Shown: positions 8,399 through 17,638 of the stretch, piece by piece
How positions within the stretch are numbered: the first letter of the stretch is position 1
Layout: the number at the start of each line of letters is the position of its first letter
NCBI RefSeq assembly: GCF_002920535.1
Contig: NZ_PQSS01000017.1
Location: 51,045 to 115,044, forward strand
DNA length: 64,000 nt
From: Streptomyces sp. Ru71
Lineage (GTDB): Bacteria; Actinomycetota; Actinomycetes; Streptomycetales; Streptomycetaceae
Direction of reading: 5' to 3'
Position numbers and translations under genes: made by a program
Notes under the pieces: model-generated
The model's database searches: none
Told to the model about the DNA's origin: nothing
The model's input: the letters and a program-made list of their open reading frames with translations, nothing else

Positions 8399-10840
8399 GT
8401 GGTCAGTGAGGGAGCTGCGGGACGCAGAGCGCGGACACTGCGTGCCGAGGACGCCCTCAAGGCGCTCACCCGTGCTCCCGACTCACCCGAACGGGTGCGG
8501 CAGGTGCTCGAACAGGCACTGGTGTTCGCCGGCGCCCATCTGGCCGCCCTGTACACCCCGGGCGAGGACGGTGACCTGCTGTGCCTGGTGGAGTCGGCCG
8601 GCGTGCCGAGGCCCCTGTACGGCCTGCGCGACACCTACCCCATGTCCGGGCGCTCCCCGGCCGCCGAGGCCCACCGCACCGGGCAGGCGGTGTGGCTCGG
8701 GCCCGGCGAACTCGCCGCCCGGGCGCCGGCCCGGCGCGTCACCGCACAGGACTTCCACCTGGCCGCGCTGCCCCTGCCCGGCGCCGCCGGCTGCCTGCTC
8801 GCCGTCAGCGAGGAGGACGACGGCTTCGACAGCGACGCCCGCGGCTACCTGGAGCTGGTCGCCGATGCCGTCGCCGCGCCCCTGCCGACGGCGGCCGCCG
8901 ATTCCGGGGAGCTGCCCGCCAACGCCTTCAGCCTCGCCATGGACAGCGGGCGCGTCGCGGTCGGCGACGGCATCCTGCACCTGTTCGGGCTGGCCCGCGA
9001 CGAGTTCGACGGGAACGTCGAGACGCTGCTCGGCCTCACCGTCCCCGAGGACCTGCCCGCACTGATGTCCGTCGTCGAGGCCGACCACATGTCGATCGGC
9101 GACCGCGAACTGGAGTTCCGCATCCTCCAGCCGGCCGGACCCCCCAAGTGGCTCAGGCTGCGCGGCCGGCTGCTGCCCGGCGGCGAGGGCCGGCCGCTGC
9201 GGCTCGTCGGCACCGTCGACGACACCTCCGAGCTGCGCTCCGACGTCACCGACGTGGCCCGGGTGCAGCGCCTGGCCGCCATCCTCGCCAACGCGGGCAC
9301 CGTGCGGGACGTCAGCCAGGCCGTCGTGGCCGCCCTGCGCAGGCCGCTGCGCGCCGACCGGATCGCGCTCGCCGAGCTGGAGGGCGACCGTCTCGTCGTC
9401 ACCGTCCTCGACCCGCCCGAGCCGGAGGTGTGGCCCGAGCTGTGGCGGCTGGAGTGGCGCAGCGAGTGGCCCGACGCGCCCGTGCGCGCCATGCCCACCC
9501 TCGCCGCCGCGCTGCGCGAGGGCCGCGCCCAGATCTGGCCCGCCGGCACCGCCCTGGAACCCGCCCTGGCCGACGTCGGCCCCGGCGGCCTGGCCGTGCT
9601 GCCGCTGCCCGCCGGCACCCGCATGGCCGGGGCCTGCCTCATCGGCTGGGACACCCCGCACGACTTCGGCCCCGACGAGCGTGCCCTGCTCACCGCCTCC
9701 GCCGGCCTCGCCGGGCAGGCCCTGATGCGCGCCCACGCCTTCGACGCCGAGCACGAACTGGTCGGGATGCTCCAGCGGCAGCTGCTGCCGCGCCGCCTGC
9801 CCACGCTGCCCGGCGCGGTCGCGGTGGCCCGCTACCTGCCCGCCACGGCCGGTCTGGAGGTCGGCGGCGACTGGTACGACGTGATCCCGCTGCCCGACCA
9901 CCACGTCGCCCTCGTCATCGGCGATGTCCAGGGCCACAGCACCGCCGCCGCCACCGTCATGGGGCAGATGCGCACCGCGCTGCGCGCCTACGCCGTCGAG
10001 GGACACCCGCCGGACGTCGTCGTCTCGCACGCCAACCGGCTGCTCGCCGATCTGGAGACCGACCTGTTCGTCACCTGCGCCTACGTCGACCTCGACCTGG
10101 AGTCCGGCTCCGCGTGGTGCGTGCGGGCCGGGCACCTGCCGCCCGTGCTGCGCCACCCCGACGGCTCCACCGAGATCCCCGAGTCCGAGGGCGGCCCGCC
10201 GCTCGGTGTCCTCGCGCAGGCGGAGTTCCCGCTCGGCCCGCTGTCGCTGCGCCCCGGCACGGTTCTCGCGCTGACCACGGACGGCCTGGTGGAATCCGTG
10301 GACGCCGACATCGACACCGGCATGAACCGGCTCGCCCGCGAGCTGGCCGCCTGCGACGTCTCCCACCTCGGCATGGTCGCCGACGCCCTCCTCGGCAGCG
10401 CCCACCGCAGCGACGACGTCGCCCTGCTCCTGCTGCGCTACGACGGCATGGCCTCGCGTCCGCTGCGGGAGAGCTGGACGGTGTGGCGGGTCCCGCAGGC
10501 CGTCGGCCACGCCCGCCGCTTCGCCCGCCGCACCATGCGCGCGTGGGGCGTCCCGCACGACGACGTCGACGCCGCCCTCCTCGTCGTCTCCGAACTCGTC
10601 ACCAACGCCCTGGTGCACACCGAGGGACAGGTCCGGCTCGGCCTCACCCTGGTCAACCACCGGCTGCGCATCGCCGTCACCGATGCCTCGCCGCGGACCC
10701 CCGTCAAGCCGACCAGCATCGGCTGGGAGGCCACCGGCGGGCGCGGCATCCTCCTGGTGGAGGCCGTGTCCGACTCCTGGGGGACGGTGCCGGTCAGCGG
10801 CGGCAAGCAGGTGTGGAGCGAGATCGCCCTCGTGCGCTGA
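8399..10840 (+). CDS. GAF-PAS-GAF-SpoIIE phosphatase with C-terminal RsbW-like kinase
   Basis: An 813-residue multidomain partner-switching protein. Order: GAF (about 20-160), PAS (170-275), GAF (285-430), PP2C/SpoIIE (450-670) and a HATPase_c anti-sigma kinase-like domain (685-810). PP2C metal motifs are visible as GGDWYDV, GDVQGHS, TTDGLVE and SDDVALL. The ATP-binding domain has the N-box SELVTNALVHTEG and GGRGILLV. Having phosphatase and kinase in one chain suggests it controls an anti-sigma-antagonist phosphorylation cycle. GTG at 8399 was chosen because homology begins there. TGTAAT ends 6 nt upstream and there is no Shine-Dalgarno, so it may be leaderless. It diverges from the ram operon. 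Confidence 0.8.
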   Translation: MVSEGAAGRRARTLRAEDALKALTRAPDSPERVRQVLEQALVFAGAHLAALYTPGEDGDLLCLVESAGVPRPLYGLRDTYPMSGRSPAAEAHRTGQAVWLGPGELAARAPARRVTAQDFHLAALPLPGAAGCLLAVSEEDDGFDSDARGYLELVADAVAAPLPTAAADSGELPANAFSLAMDSGRVAVGDGILHLFGLARDEFDGNVETLLGLTVPEDLPALMSVVEADHMSIGDRELEFRILQPAGPPKWLRLRGRLLPGGEGRPLRLVGTVDDTSELRSDVTDVARVQRLAAILANAGTVRDVSQAVVAALRRPLRADRIALAELEGDRLVVTVLDPPEPEVWPELWRLEWRSEWPDAPVRAMPTLAAALREGRAQIWPAGTALEPALADVGPGGLAVLPLPAGTRMAGACLIGWDTPHDFGPDERALLTASAGLAGQALMRAHAFDAEHELVGMLQRQLLPRRLPTLPGAVAVARYLPATAGLEVGGDWYDVIPLPDHHVALVIGDVQGHSTAAATVMGQMRTALRAYAVEGHPPDVVVSHANRLLADLETDLFVTCAYVDLDLESGSAWCVRAGHLPPVLRHPDGSTEIPESEGGPPLGVLAQAEFPLGPLSLRPGTVLALTTDGLVESVDADIDTGMNRLARELAACDVSHLGMVADALLGSAHRSDDVALLLLRYDGMASRPLRESWTVWRVPQAVGHARRFARRTMRAWGVPHDDVDAALLVVSELVTNALVHTEGQVRLGLTLVNHRLRIAVTDASPRTPVKPTSIGWEATGGRGILLVEAVSDSWGTVPVSGGKQVWSEIALVR

Positions 10841-10870
10841 ACGCCTCCGGCATCCCTGTGTCATCGGCCG

Positions 10871-10896
10871 TGTGCGGGTAACCCGGCTCCCGCACA
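10871..10896 (+). terminator. Hairpin between the phosphatase and the CBS gene
   Basis: TGTGCGGG and CCCGCACA pair perfectly (8 bp) around a 10-nt loop, 30 nt after the phosphatase stop codon and 23 nt before the CBS start. It could be a weak terminator or an operator; no T-run follows. Confidence 0.4.
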
Positions 10897-10919
10897 ACCG
10901 CTGACAGAAGGAGTACGTC

Positions 10920-11339
10920 ATGACCCAGCACGTCCGCGACATCATGACCGCCGACCCGGTCACCGTGGAGCCGCAGGCCTCCGTCACGTCCGTGGCCCGG
11001 CTGATGCGGGACCAGGACCTCGGCGCCGTCCTGGTGACCGACGGCGACGATCTGCGCGGTCTGGTCACCGACCGGGACCTGGTCGTGCGGGCCCTCGCCG
11101 AGGGCGGCGACCCGGAGCAGACGACGGTCGCGCGCGCGTGCAGCGACGACCTGGTGACCGTCGGGCCCGACGACGAGCTGAACGTGGCGGTCCAGGTGAT
11201 GCGCGAGCACTCCGTACGCCGGGTCCCGGTCGTCGACCACGGACACCCGGTCGGCATCGTCTCCCTGGGCGACCTGGCGATGGAACGCGACCCGGACTCC
11301 GCCCTCGGAGACATCAGCGCGGCCCGCCCCAACACCTGA
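10920..11339 (+). CDS. CBS-pair domain protein
   Basis: A 139-residue cytosolic protein consisting of little more than two CBS motifs (about residues 6-60 and 72-125), starting with VRDIMTADPVTVEPQAS and ending VPVVDHGHPVGIVSLGDLA. Stand-alone CBS pairs bind adenine nucleotides and act as energy or redox sensors on unknown partners. ATG at 10920 has AAGGAG 7 nt upstream. Gene spacing (79 bp plus a hairpin) suggests its own promoter rather than tight coupling to the phosphatase. Confidence 0.9.
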   Translation: MTQHVRDIMTADPVTVEPQASVTSVARLMRDQDLGAVLVTDGDDLRGLVTDRDLVVRALAEGGDPEQTTVARACSDDLVTVGPDDELNVAVQVMREHSVRRVPVVDHGHPVGIVSLGDLAMERDPDSALGDISAARPNT

Positions 11340-11357
11340 CGCCCCCTACACCTGCCA

Positions 11358-11396
11358 CCGCCCCGGCCCCGCCGCCACCGCCCGTGGCCGGGGCGG
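11358..11396 (+). terminator. Terminator after the CBS gene
   Basis: CCGCCCCGGCC and GGCCGGGGCGG form a perfect 11-bp stem with a 17-nt loop, 19 nt after the CBS stop codon. Confidence 0.6.
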
Positions 11397-11822
11397 CCGA
11401 CGCCCGCTCGTGCCGCGCGTGGGGTGGGCTCGCTCGTGCCCTGCCGGCGTCCACACGAGCCGCTCGTGATTCGCTGGCCCGTAGCCGGGCCTGTTGGCGT
11501 CCGCTTGCGCCGCGTGGGGCCTGCCCATGCCCGGACCTGCCGGCGTTGCCGCGCGTCTGCGGGCCCGCTTGGGCCCGCGCGCGTCGGCGCCCGTCAGGCC
11601 CGCCTGCGCGCGTCATCGGGCCCGCCCGGCCGACGCGCGTCGCCGCCCGCCCGTGTCCGTGCCCGCGCCTGACGACCCGCGGCGAGCCGCCGCGTTCAGC
11701 GGCTGAGTAGGCGCGTCGGCGACCCCCTGGCCGCGCCCGGCCGTGCGGCGGCGGCCGCCCGTAACCGCGCCCGGCGGTGTCCGCGCGGCGGCGCCCGGAC
11801 CCGTGACCGCGCCCGCCCGTTT

Positions 11823-12060
11823 GTGGCCACGCGTCGGCCCCCGGCGGGGCCGCGTTCCCCGCCCGTGCCCGTCCCCACCCGCATCCGAACGGGTGCTGTG
11901 CGCGGGGCGCCCGTCCGTGGCCGGACCCGGCTGTGGCTGCGGCGGTGCCCGGAACGGTGGACGTGCCCGCCCGTGGCCACGCGTCGGCTTCCGGACGTGA
12001 CCGCGCCCCCGCCCGTCCCCCCCCGCGCACCCGAACGGGTGCTGTGTGCGGGGTCCGCGG
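11823..12060. repeat. Diverged ~150-bp tandem duplication in a gene-free region
   Basis: The block GTGGCCACGCGTCGG (11823-11837) recurs at 11974-11988, and CCGAACGGGTGCTGTG (11885-11900) recurs at 12031-12046, so two copies are offset by 146-151 bp. The second copy contains the palindrome GCACCCGAACGGGTGC (12027-12042). The surrounding 11340-12146 region is ~800 bp of C-rich sequence in which no frame has plausible composition, a start signal or family resemblance. I see no gene in it. Confidence 0.6.
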
Positions 12061-12146
12061 GTGTTTCCCCCGTCCTGGTGTGCGGGCCGCACCCCCGTGG
12101 GGGAGGGACACCACCGTGGGTCCCGTGGCACAGGAGGCGGACGGAC

Positions 12147-13679
12147 GTGGAGCGGCAGAGCCGGTCGGAGCCGACGGCGGAGCGGACCAGGGGCGAGCGG
12201 CTGGCCGCGGCCGTCGACGCGCGGCTGCCGGTCACCGAGGGCGGTGGCCTGCTGCGCAAGGCCTTCCCCGACCACTGGTCGTTCCTGCTCGGCGAGATCG
12301 CCCTGTACAGCCTGCTGGTGCTGGTGCTCACCGGCGTCTGGCTGACCTTCTTCTTCGACCCCGAGATGCGCGAGGTCGTGTACCACGGCCGGTACCTGCC
12401 GCTGAGCGGCGTGCGGATGTCGGCCGCCTACGAGTCCACCCTGCGCATCAGCTTCGACGTGCGCGGCGGTCTGCTGATGCGGCAGGTCCACCACTGGGCG
12501 GCGCTGGTGTTCGCCGCCGCGATCGGCGTGCACCTGCTGCGGATCTTCTTCACCGGCGCCTTCCGCCGCCCCCGCGAGCTGAACTGGGTCATCGGCGTCA
12601 CCCTGTTCATGCTCGCCCTGGCCGAGGGGTTCGCCGGCTACTCGCTGCCCGACGACCTGCTGTCCGGCACCGGTCTGCGCATCGCCCAGGGCATCGTGCT
12701 GTCCGTGCCCGTGGTCGGCACGTATCTGGCGTTCTTCGCCTTCGGCGGCCAGTTCCCCGGGCTCGACTTCATTTCCCGGCTGTACCCGCTGCACATCCTG
12801 CTGCTGCCCGGTGTCCTGATCGGCCTGGTGACCGTGCACCTGCTCCTGGTGTTCCACCTCAAGCACACCCAGTGGAGCGGCCCCGGCCGCACTGAGCGCA
12901 ACGCCGTCGGCAAGCCGATGGTGCCGCAGTTCACGGCGGGTTCGGCGGGGCTGTCCCTGATGGTCTTCGGCGTGCTCTGCGTGCTCGGCGCCGTCGCCCA
13001 GATCAACCCGGTGTGGGTGTACGGCCCCTACCGCCCCGACCAGGCCTCCACCGGCTCCCAGCCCGACTGGTACGTCGGCTTCCTGGAGGGCGCGCTGCGC
13101 CTGGTACCGCCGTGGGAGACGAACGTCGCCGGCCACACCCTGATGTGGAACGTCCTCCTGCCCGCCGTCGTACTGCCCGGCCTGCTGTTCCTGGTGCTGT
13201 ACCTGTACCCCTTCGTCGAGCAGCGGCTGACGGGGGAGTGGCGAACCGAGCAGCACCTGTGCGACCGGCCCCGCGACCGGCCGGTCCGCACCGGCCTGGG
13301 CGCCGCCGGGGTCACCTTCTACGCCGTGCTGCTCATCGGCGGCGGCAACGACGTGGCCGCCGCCACCTTCCGCATCTCCGTCAACGTCATGACCTGGACC
13401 CTGCGCGTCCTGCTCGTGCTCGCGCCGATCGCCGCCTTCTTCCTCACCCGCTGGCTGTGCCACGCCCTGGCCGACGAGGAGCGCGAGCACCTTCAGGAGG
13501 GCGTGGAGACCGGGGACGTACGGCAGACCGTTCAGGGCGGCTACGAGGAGAGCCGCCGCCCCGTCACCACCGTGCGGCCCGGCGCCCCGCGGCCTCGGCT
13601 CACTCCTGGTCCTCGCCCCGGTGAACGTACTGGAACGCCATCCCCAGAACCCCCCGAGCCAGCACCGCCATCCCGATGA
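12147..13679 (+). CDS. qcrB: Cytochrome bc1 complex cytochrome b subunit (second copy)
   Basis: A 510-residue membrane protein of the actinobacterial QcrB type, which oxidises menaquinol and passes electrons via two haems. About nine transmembrane helices are visible. Haem-ligand histidine pairs lie in MRQVHHWAALVFAAAIGVHL and in LYPLHILLLPGVLIG...VTVHLLLVFH. The quinol-site region and the actinobacterial C-terminal extension are present. GTG at 12147 has AGGAGG 8 nt upstream. Neighbouring QcrA (Rieske) and QcrC are absent from the window, so this is a detached second copy. It converges with, and overlaps by 80 bp, the oxidase subunit IV gene. Confidence 0.9.
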   Translation: MERQSRSEPTAERTRGERLAAAVDARLPVTEGGGLLRKAFPDHWSFLLGEIALYSLLVLVLTGVWLTFFFDPEMREVVYHGRYLPLSGVRMSAAYESTLRISFDVRGGLLMRQVHHWAALVFAAAIGVHLLRIFFTGAFRRPRELNWVIGVTLFMLALAEGFAGYSLPDDLLSGTGLRIAQGIVLSVPVVGTYLAFFAFGGQFPGLDFISRLYPLHILLLPGVLIGLVTVHLLLVFHLKHTQWSGPGRTERNAVGKPMVPQFTAGSAGLSLMVFGVLCVLGAVAQINPVWVYGPYRPDQASTGSQPDWYVGFLEGALRLVPPWETNVAGHTLMWNVLLPAVVLPGLLFLVLYLYPFVEQRLTGEWRTEQHLCDRPRDRPVRTGLGAAGVTFYAVLLIGGGNDVAAATFRISVNVMTWTLRVLLVLAPIAAFFLTRWLCHALADEEREHLQEGVETGDVRQTVQGGYEESRRPVTTVRPGAPRPRLTPGPRPGERTGTPSPEPPEPAPPSR

Positions 13680-13998
13680 GGAACAGCCACAGCCCGTAGA
13701 CCACACCCGTGGCCGACAGCGCGAACCCGGCCGCCGTGACCACGGGCCAGCGGCTCGCCGCCGGGAAGAACTCCACCGGCCCGGCGGCGTCCGCGACCTC
13801 GGCGTCCTTCCGGTCCTGCGGGCGCCGGCCCCGGCGCCGGTACTGCACGGCGCTGAAGAAGGACACCAGAGCGGCCATCAGGAACGCCACCACGAGCACC
13901 GCCGAGCCGGCCGGCTCGCGCGACCAGAAGCCGTACAGCGCGGCGACTCCCGCGAAGAACAGCGCCACGCCCCCGAACAGCACCGACTCCGTCCTCAC
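13600..13998 (-). CDS. ctaF: Cytochrome c oxidase subunit IV-like protein (actinobacterial CtaF)
   Basis: A 132-residue protein with four predicted membrane helices (e.g. [20 protein letters not shown] and [19 protein letters not shown]), matching the size and layout of actinobacterial oxidase subunit IV. GTG at 13998 overlaps the TGA of the upstream subunit I gene (GTGA), so the two are translationally coupled. The 3' end runs antisense into the cytochrome b gene. Confidence 0.8.
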   Translation of the reverse strand: MRTESVLFGGVALFFAGVAALYGFWSREPAGSAVLVVAFLMAALVSFFSAVQYRRRGRRPQDRKDAEVADAAGPVEFFPAASRWPVVTAAGFALSATGVVYGLWLFLIGMAVLARGVLGMAFQYVHRGEDQE

Positions 13999-15668
13999 CG
14001 CTGCCCCACCTCCTTCGACCGCCGGGCCACGTACGGATGGTGCAGGTCGAAGGCCGGGGACTCGGAACGGATGCGCGGCAGGGCGTGGAAGTTGTGCCGC
14101 GGCGGCGGGCAGGAGGTCGCCCACTCCAGGGAGCGTCCGTACCCCCACGGGTCGTCCTCGGTGACCACCCGGCCGTGCCGGGCCGAGTACCAGACGTTGT
14201 ACAGGAACGGCAGCGTGGACACGCCCAGCAGGAACGCGCCCGCCGTGGACAGGGTGTTGAGCAGCGTGAAGCCGTCGGCGGGCAGGTAGTCGGCGTACCG
14301 GCGCGGCATGCCCTCCTCGCCCAGCCAGTGCTGCACCAGGAACGTCAGCTGGAAGCCGGGGAAGAGCAGCCAGAAGTGCGCCTTGCCGAGCCGCTCGTCG
14401 AGCATCCGGCCGGTCAGCTTCGGCCACCAGAAGTAGAAGCCGGCGAACATCGCGAAGACCACCGTGCCGAACAGCACGTAGTGCAGGTGCGCGACGATGA
14501 AGTACGAGTCGGTGAGGTGGAAGTCCAGCGGCGGGGAGGCGATCAGCACCCCGCTCAGCCCGCCCAGCAGGAAGGTCACCAGGAAGCCCAGCGACCACAG
14601 CATGGGCGTCTCGAAGGAGAGGGAGCCGCGCACCATCGTGCCGATCCAGGCGAAGAACTTGATGCCGGTCGGCACGGCGATCAGGAACGACATCAGCGAG
14701 AAGAACGGCAGCAGCACCGCCCCGGTCGCGAACATGTGGTGCGCCCACACCACCGCCGACAGCATCGTGATGGTGACGGTCGCGCCGATCAGCGGCAGAT
14801 AGCCCCACAGCGGCTTGCGGCTGAAGACGGGGATGATCTCGGAGATGATCCCGAAGAACGGCAGCGCGACGATGTAGACCTCCGGGTGCCCGAAGAACCA
14901 GAACAGGTGCTGCCACAGCAGGGCGCCGCCGTTGGCCGGGTCGTAGACGTGCGCGCCGAACTTGCGGTCCGCCTCCAGGGCGAGCAGCGCGGCCGTGAGC
15001 ACCGGGAAGGCGGGCAGGATCAGGATCGAGGTGAACAGTACGTTCCAGGTGAACAGCGGCATCCGGAACATGGTCATGCCGGGGGCGCGCAGGCACATGA
15101 TCGTGGCGATGAAGTTCACCGCGCCCAGCGTCGTCGACACACCCGCCACGACCAGCCCCATCGCCCACAGGTCGCCGCCCGCCCCGGGTGTGTGGATCGC
15201 GCTGTTGAGCGGCGCGTAGGCGAACCAGCCGAAGGAGGCGGCCCCGCCGGGCACCAGGAACCCGGAGACCACCATCAGCCCGCCGAACAGGTACATCCAG
15301 TACGACAGCGCGTTCAGCCGCGGGAACGCCACGTCCGGTGCGCCGATCTGCAGCGGCATCACGGCGTTGGCGAACCCGGCGAACATGGGCGTCGCGAACA
15401 GCAGCATCATGATGGTGCCGTGGATGGTGACGAACTGGTTGTAGCCGTCCTTGCTCAGCACCTGCAGCCCTGGACGCGCCAGTTCCGCGCGCATGGCCAT
15501 GGCCAGCAGACCGGCCAGCAGGAAGAAGCAGAACGCCGTCACCAGATACAGATGCGCGATCACCTTGTGATCGGTCGTGGAGGTCCAGCGCAGCAGAGCC
15601 GCGCCGAGCGCCCGCCCGGCCGGTCTCGGCCCTCCGTCCGGTGTGTGCCGTGCCCTCAGATCCGTCAT
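13995..15668 (-). CDS. ctaD: aa3-type cytochrome c oxidase subunit I
   Basis: A 557-residue haem-copper oxidase subunit with 12 helices. It reduces O2 and pumps protons. Ligands visible: the haem a His in [11 protein letters not shown], CuB/Tyr cross-link motif [14 protein letters not shown], CuB pair [10 protein letters not shown], and the haem a/a3 histidines in [14 protein letters not shown]. The proton channel region near [11 protein letters not shown] is intact. The start is ATG at 15668. Subunits II (CtaC) and III are not in the window, so the encoded protein must use partners encoded elsewhere or be part of an alternative supercomplex with the convergent cytochrome b. Confidence 0.95.
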   Translation of the reverse strand: MTDLRARHTPDGGPRPAGRALGAALLRWTSTTDHKVIAHLYLVTAFCFFLLAGLLAMAMRAELARPGLQVLSKDGYNQFVTIHGTIMMLLFATPMFAGFANAVMPLQIGAPDVAFPRLNALSYWMYLFGGLMVVSGFLVPGGAASFGWFAYAPLNSAIHTPGAGGDLWAMGLVVAGVSTTLGAVNFIATIMCLRAPGMTMFRMPLFTWNVLFTSILILPAFPVLTAALLALEADRKFGAHVYDPANGGALLWQHLFWFFGHPEVYIVALPFFGIISEIIPVFSRKPLWGYLPLIGATVTITMLSAVVWAHHMFATGAVLLPFFSLMSFLIAVPTGIKFFAWIGTMVRGSLSFETPMLWSLGFLVTFLLGGLSGVLIASPPLDFHLTDSYFIVAHLHYVLFGTVVFAMFAGFYFWWPKLTGRMLDERLGKAHFWLLFPGFQLTFLVQHWLGEEGMPRRYADYLPADGFTLLNTLSTAGAFLLGVSTLPFLYNVWYSARHGRVVTEDDPWGYGRSLEWATSCPPPRHNFHALPRIRSESPAFDLHHPYVARRSKEVGQR

Positions 15669-15796
15669 CGCTCTCCTCCCCGGACCGCGGCGACGCTACC
15701 GCCGCACTCCGGGCAGACGTCCGCGCCACGCAGGGACCGGGCGGCGAGGTGCGTCCTACGGCGTATCCGTGGCCGCCGGCCGGGTACCCGCCGCTC

Positions 15797-16165
15797 ATGG
15801 ACACCTCTTCGAACCTGGCTGCGGCGACGGGCAGCGTCGTCGGTGTGGTCGCCGTGCTGGCGGCCGGCGTCATCATCACCGGTGCCCTGGTGTGGGCGAT
15901 CCGGCTCGGCATCAAGGTCCGCCGGCGCGAACACCGCGCGCCCCGCCCCGAGGAGCAGCCGACCCTGCCGCCCTCCGGCCCGGTCCGCGAGGTCAGCGAG
16001 CGCCGCGCACCCGACGAGACGCCCCGCGCCTGGAAGGACGGCGAGCGCCTCACCCCGCACGAACTGCACTCCGGCGGCGGCCGGTTGGGCCGCGACCAGC
16101 GGCGCCCGCGCTGGGAGGACGGCTCCGGCGGCTCGTTCGGCAGCGGCGGACCCGGTGGCTCCTGA
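15797..16165 (+). CDS. DUF6479 family small membrane protein
   Basis: A 122-residue protein with one N-terminal membrane helix (VVGVVAVLAAGVIITGALVW) followed by a basic, Pro/Gly-rich cytoplasmic tail ending in low-complexity Gly-Ser. The layout and the segment RPEEQPTLPPSGPVREVSER match the Streptomyces-specific DUF6479 family. Its function is unknown. ATG at 15797 was chosen because the membrane segment begins right after it. It is transcribed away from ctaD. Confidence 0.75.
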   Translation: MDTSSNLAAATGSVVGVVAVLAAGVIITGALVWAIRLGIKVRRREHRAPRPEEQPTLPPSGPVREVSERRAPDETPRAWKDGERLTPHELHSGGGRLGRDQRRPRWEDGSGGSFGSGGPGGS

Positions 16166-16273
16166 ATACCCCGTGCACCGCTGGGACGTCTGTTTGAATC
16201 CGGTATGTCCCGGGGACCCGGCGACGTAGTGCGAGGAAAGAACGCGCACGCAGCCGAAGGAAGATGAGAAGCC

Positions 16274-16456
16274 GTGACGACCGCGCAGTCACCCGAGAAG
16301 ACCGCCGTCCGCCGACCCGAGACCGGCTGGGCGAGGGCCCGCCGGCTGCGACGCCAGCGTGCGCTGCGCACCTGGCTGCCCGCCGTCGAGGACCCGACCG
16401 GACCGCCCGCGGCGCACACCGGCGCCGAATGGAACATCGTCCGGGGCGAGGACTGA
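16274..16456 (+). CDS. Small basic protein of unknown function
   Basis: A 60-residue, Arg-rich protein (WARARRLRRQRALRTWLP) with no membrane segment and no recognised domain. GTG at 16274 has GGAAG 12 nt upstream. Composition and third-position GC are gene-like, but the short length leaves room for doubt. It ends 35 bp before the convergent hydrolase gene. Confidence 0.5.
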   Translation: MTTAQSPEKTAVRRPETGWARARRLRRQRALRTWLPAVEDPTGPPAAHTGAEWNIVRGED

Positions 16457-16490
16457 GCCCGGCGCCGGTCCGCGCCCTTCGCGCGGCTCG

Positions 16491-17075
16491 TCAGGCGTGC
16501 GTCTTGGCGAGGAGTTCCAGGATCTCGTCGGTCGTGCCCGTCTCGCCCAGCCGAGGGAAGATCCGCCGGACACTGTGGGTGTGCGCTTCGGCGTCCATGT
16601 CGCTCATGGCGTCCGTGGCGAGGGTGACGTGGTAGCCGTGCTCGTGCGCGGCGCGGGCCGTCGATTCCACGCCCATGCTGGTGGCGATCCCGGTCAGCAC
16701 GATCTGCGTCACCCCGCGGCGGCGCAGCTGCACATCCAGGTCGGTGCCGTGGAAGGCACCCCAGTTGTGCTTCGTGACGGCGATGTCACCCGCGTGACCG
16801 GACAGCTCCGGCACGATCACGTCCCAGCCCTCGGGGCGGGCACCCCCCGCCCTGGGGGTTTCGGTGCGTCCGGGCACGGCGTCCGCGCCGTCGGCCGCGA
16901 ACGACACCCGCACCAGCACCACCGGCAGGCCGCGCTCGCGGAACGCGTCGGCCAGCCGGGCCGACCGGGCGACGACGTCGGCACCGGAGTGCGGCTGCAC
17001 GGGCGCGGCGGCGATGCCCGCCTGAAGGTCGATCACGACGAGAGCGGTACGCGGGTCGAGTGCGGTGACAGCCAT
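16491..17075 (-). CDS. Isochorismatase-fold cysteine hydrolase
   Basis: A 194-residue cytosolic hydrolase. The catalytic Asp is in LVVIDLQAG (near residue 16), the Lys in AVTKHNWGAFHGTDLD, and the cis-peptide region is VLTGIATSMGVESTARAA. In this branch the usual catalytic Cys position of the TGxxTxxCV motif reads TGIATSMGV, so the nucleophile appears to be replaced, which may alter or abolish hydrolysis. ATG at 17075 follows AAAGGCC. It lies downstream of, and co-directional with, the MarR gene (83 bp gap), and is probably in the same operon. Confidence 0.85.
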   Translation of the reverse strand: MAVTALDPRTALVVIDLQAGIAAAPVQPHSGADVVARSARLADAFRERGLPVVLVRVSFAADGADAVPGRTETPRAGGARPEGWDVIVPELSGHAGDIAVTKHNWGAFHGTDLDVQLRRRGVTQIVLTGIATSMGVESTARAAHEHGYHVTLATDAMSDMDAEAHTHSVRRIFPRLGETGTTDEILELLAKTHA

Positions 17076-17158
17076 GGGCGGGCCTTTCGGTGCTCGGGCG
17101 GGTTCTTCGGGGCGTGAAGGGCTCGGGGTGGAAGGGGGACCCGGCGCCGGCCGGGCCG

Positions 17159-17620
17159 TCACGGCTGCGACAGCCGCTCCAGCAGCGCCAGAGCCTGAAG
17201 CACTGTGCGCCGCTCGGCCTGTGTGTAGCGGTCCTGCAGGGCGCGGGCCAGCCACTCCTCGCGGGCCTGCCGGTCCCCGGCGACGCGCTCCTGCCCGGCC
17301 TCGGTCAGGGTGACCAGCTGGCGCCGCCCGTCGGCGGGGTCGGGGCTGCGCCGGATCAGCCCGTGCTGCTCCAGCGCGGCCAGCGTGGCGGCCACGGACT
17401 GCGGGCGCACGCCCTCGGCCGCGGCGAGCGCGCTCGCCGTCGCCGCGCCGTGCTTGCCGACCAGGGTCAGCGCGGACACCTGTGACGGGGTGAGCGCGTC
17501 GTCCCCGGCGACCTCACGGACGCGGCGGCGCAGCCGGCTGATCAGGACCCGCAGCTCCTGGGCCGCGCGTGCGGCATCGGCGGAGATGTGCGCGGAACGG
17601 CCTGCGTCCTGGTGGTCCAT
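17159..17620 (-). CDS. MarR-family transcriptional regulator
   Basis: A 153-residue winged-helix dimer protein. The HTH and wing are clear: LTPSQVSALTLVGKHG, VRPQSVAATLAALEQHGLI and RSPDPADGRRQLVTLT. It probably represses its own operon with the downstream isochorismatase-fold gene. It appears leaderless: ATG at 17620 is preceded by TACCGT then 7 nt, with no Shine-Dalgarno. A TGGACA hexamer sits 17 bp further upstream, inside the operator array. Confidence 0.9.
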   Translation of the reverse strand: MDHQDAGRSAHISADAARAAQELRVLISRLRRRVREVAGDDALTPSQVSALTLVGKHGAATASALAAAEGVRPQSVAATLAALEQHGLIRRSPDPADGRRQLVTLTEAGQERVAGDRQAREEWLARALQDRYTQAERRTVLQALALLERLSQP

Positions 17621-17638
17621 GGGGGGAACGGTAATTTC

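Noticed and set aside
11340..12146. Short genes in the gene-free region
   Set aside because: All frames are Arg/Pro/Ala-rich with no start signals, and opposite frames are equally open.
11613..13706. A 697-codon open frame antisense to the cytochrome b gene
   Set aside because: It mirrors a real membrane-protein gene, has repetitive Gln/His/Gly-rich translation, no ribosome binding site and no family resemblance. Long antisense frames are expected at this GC content.
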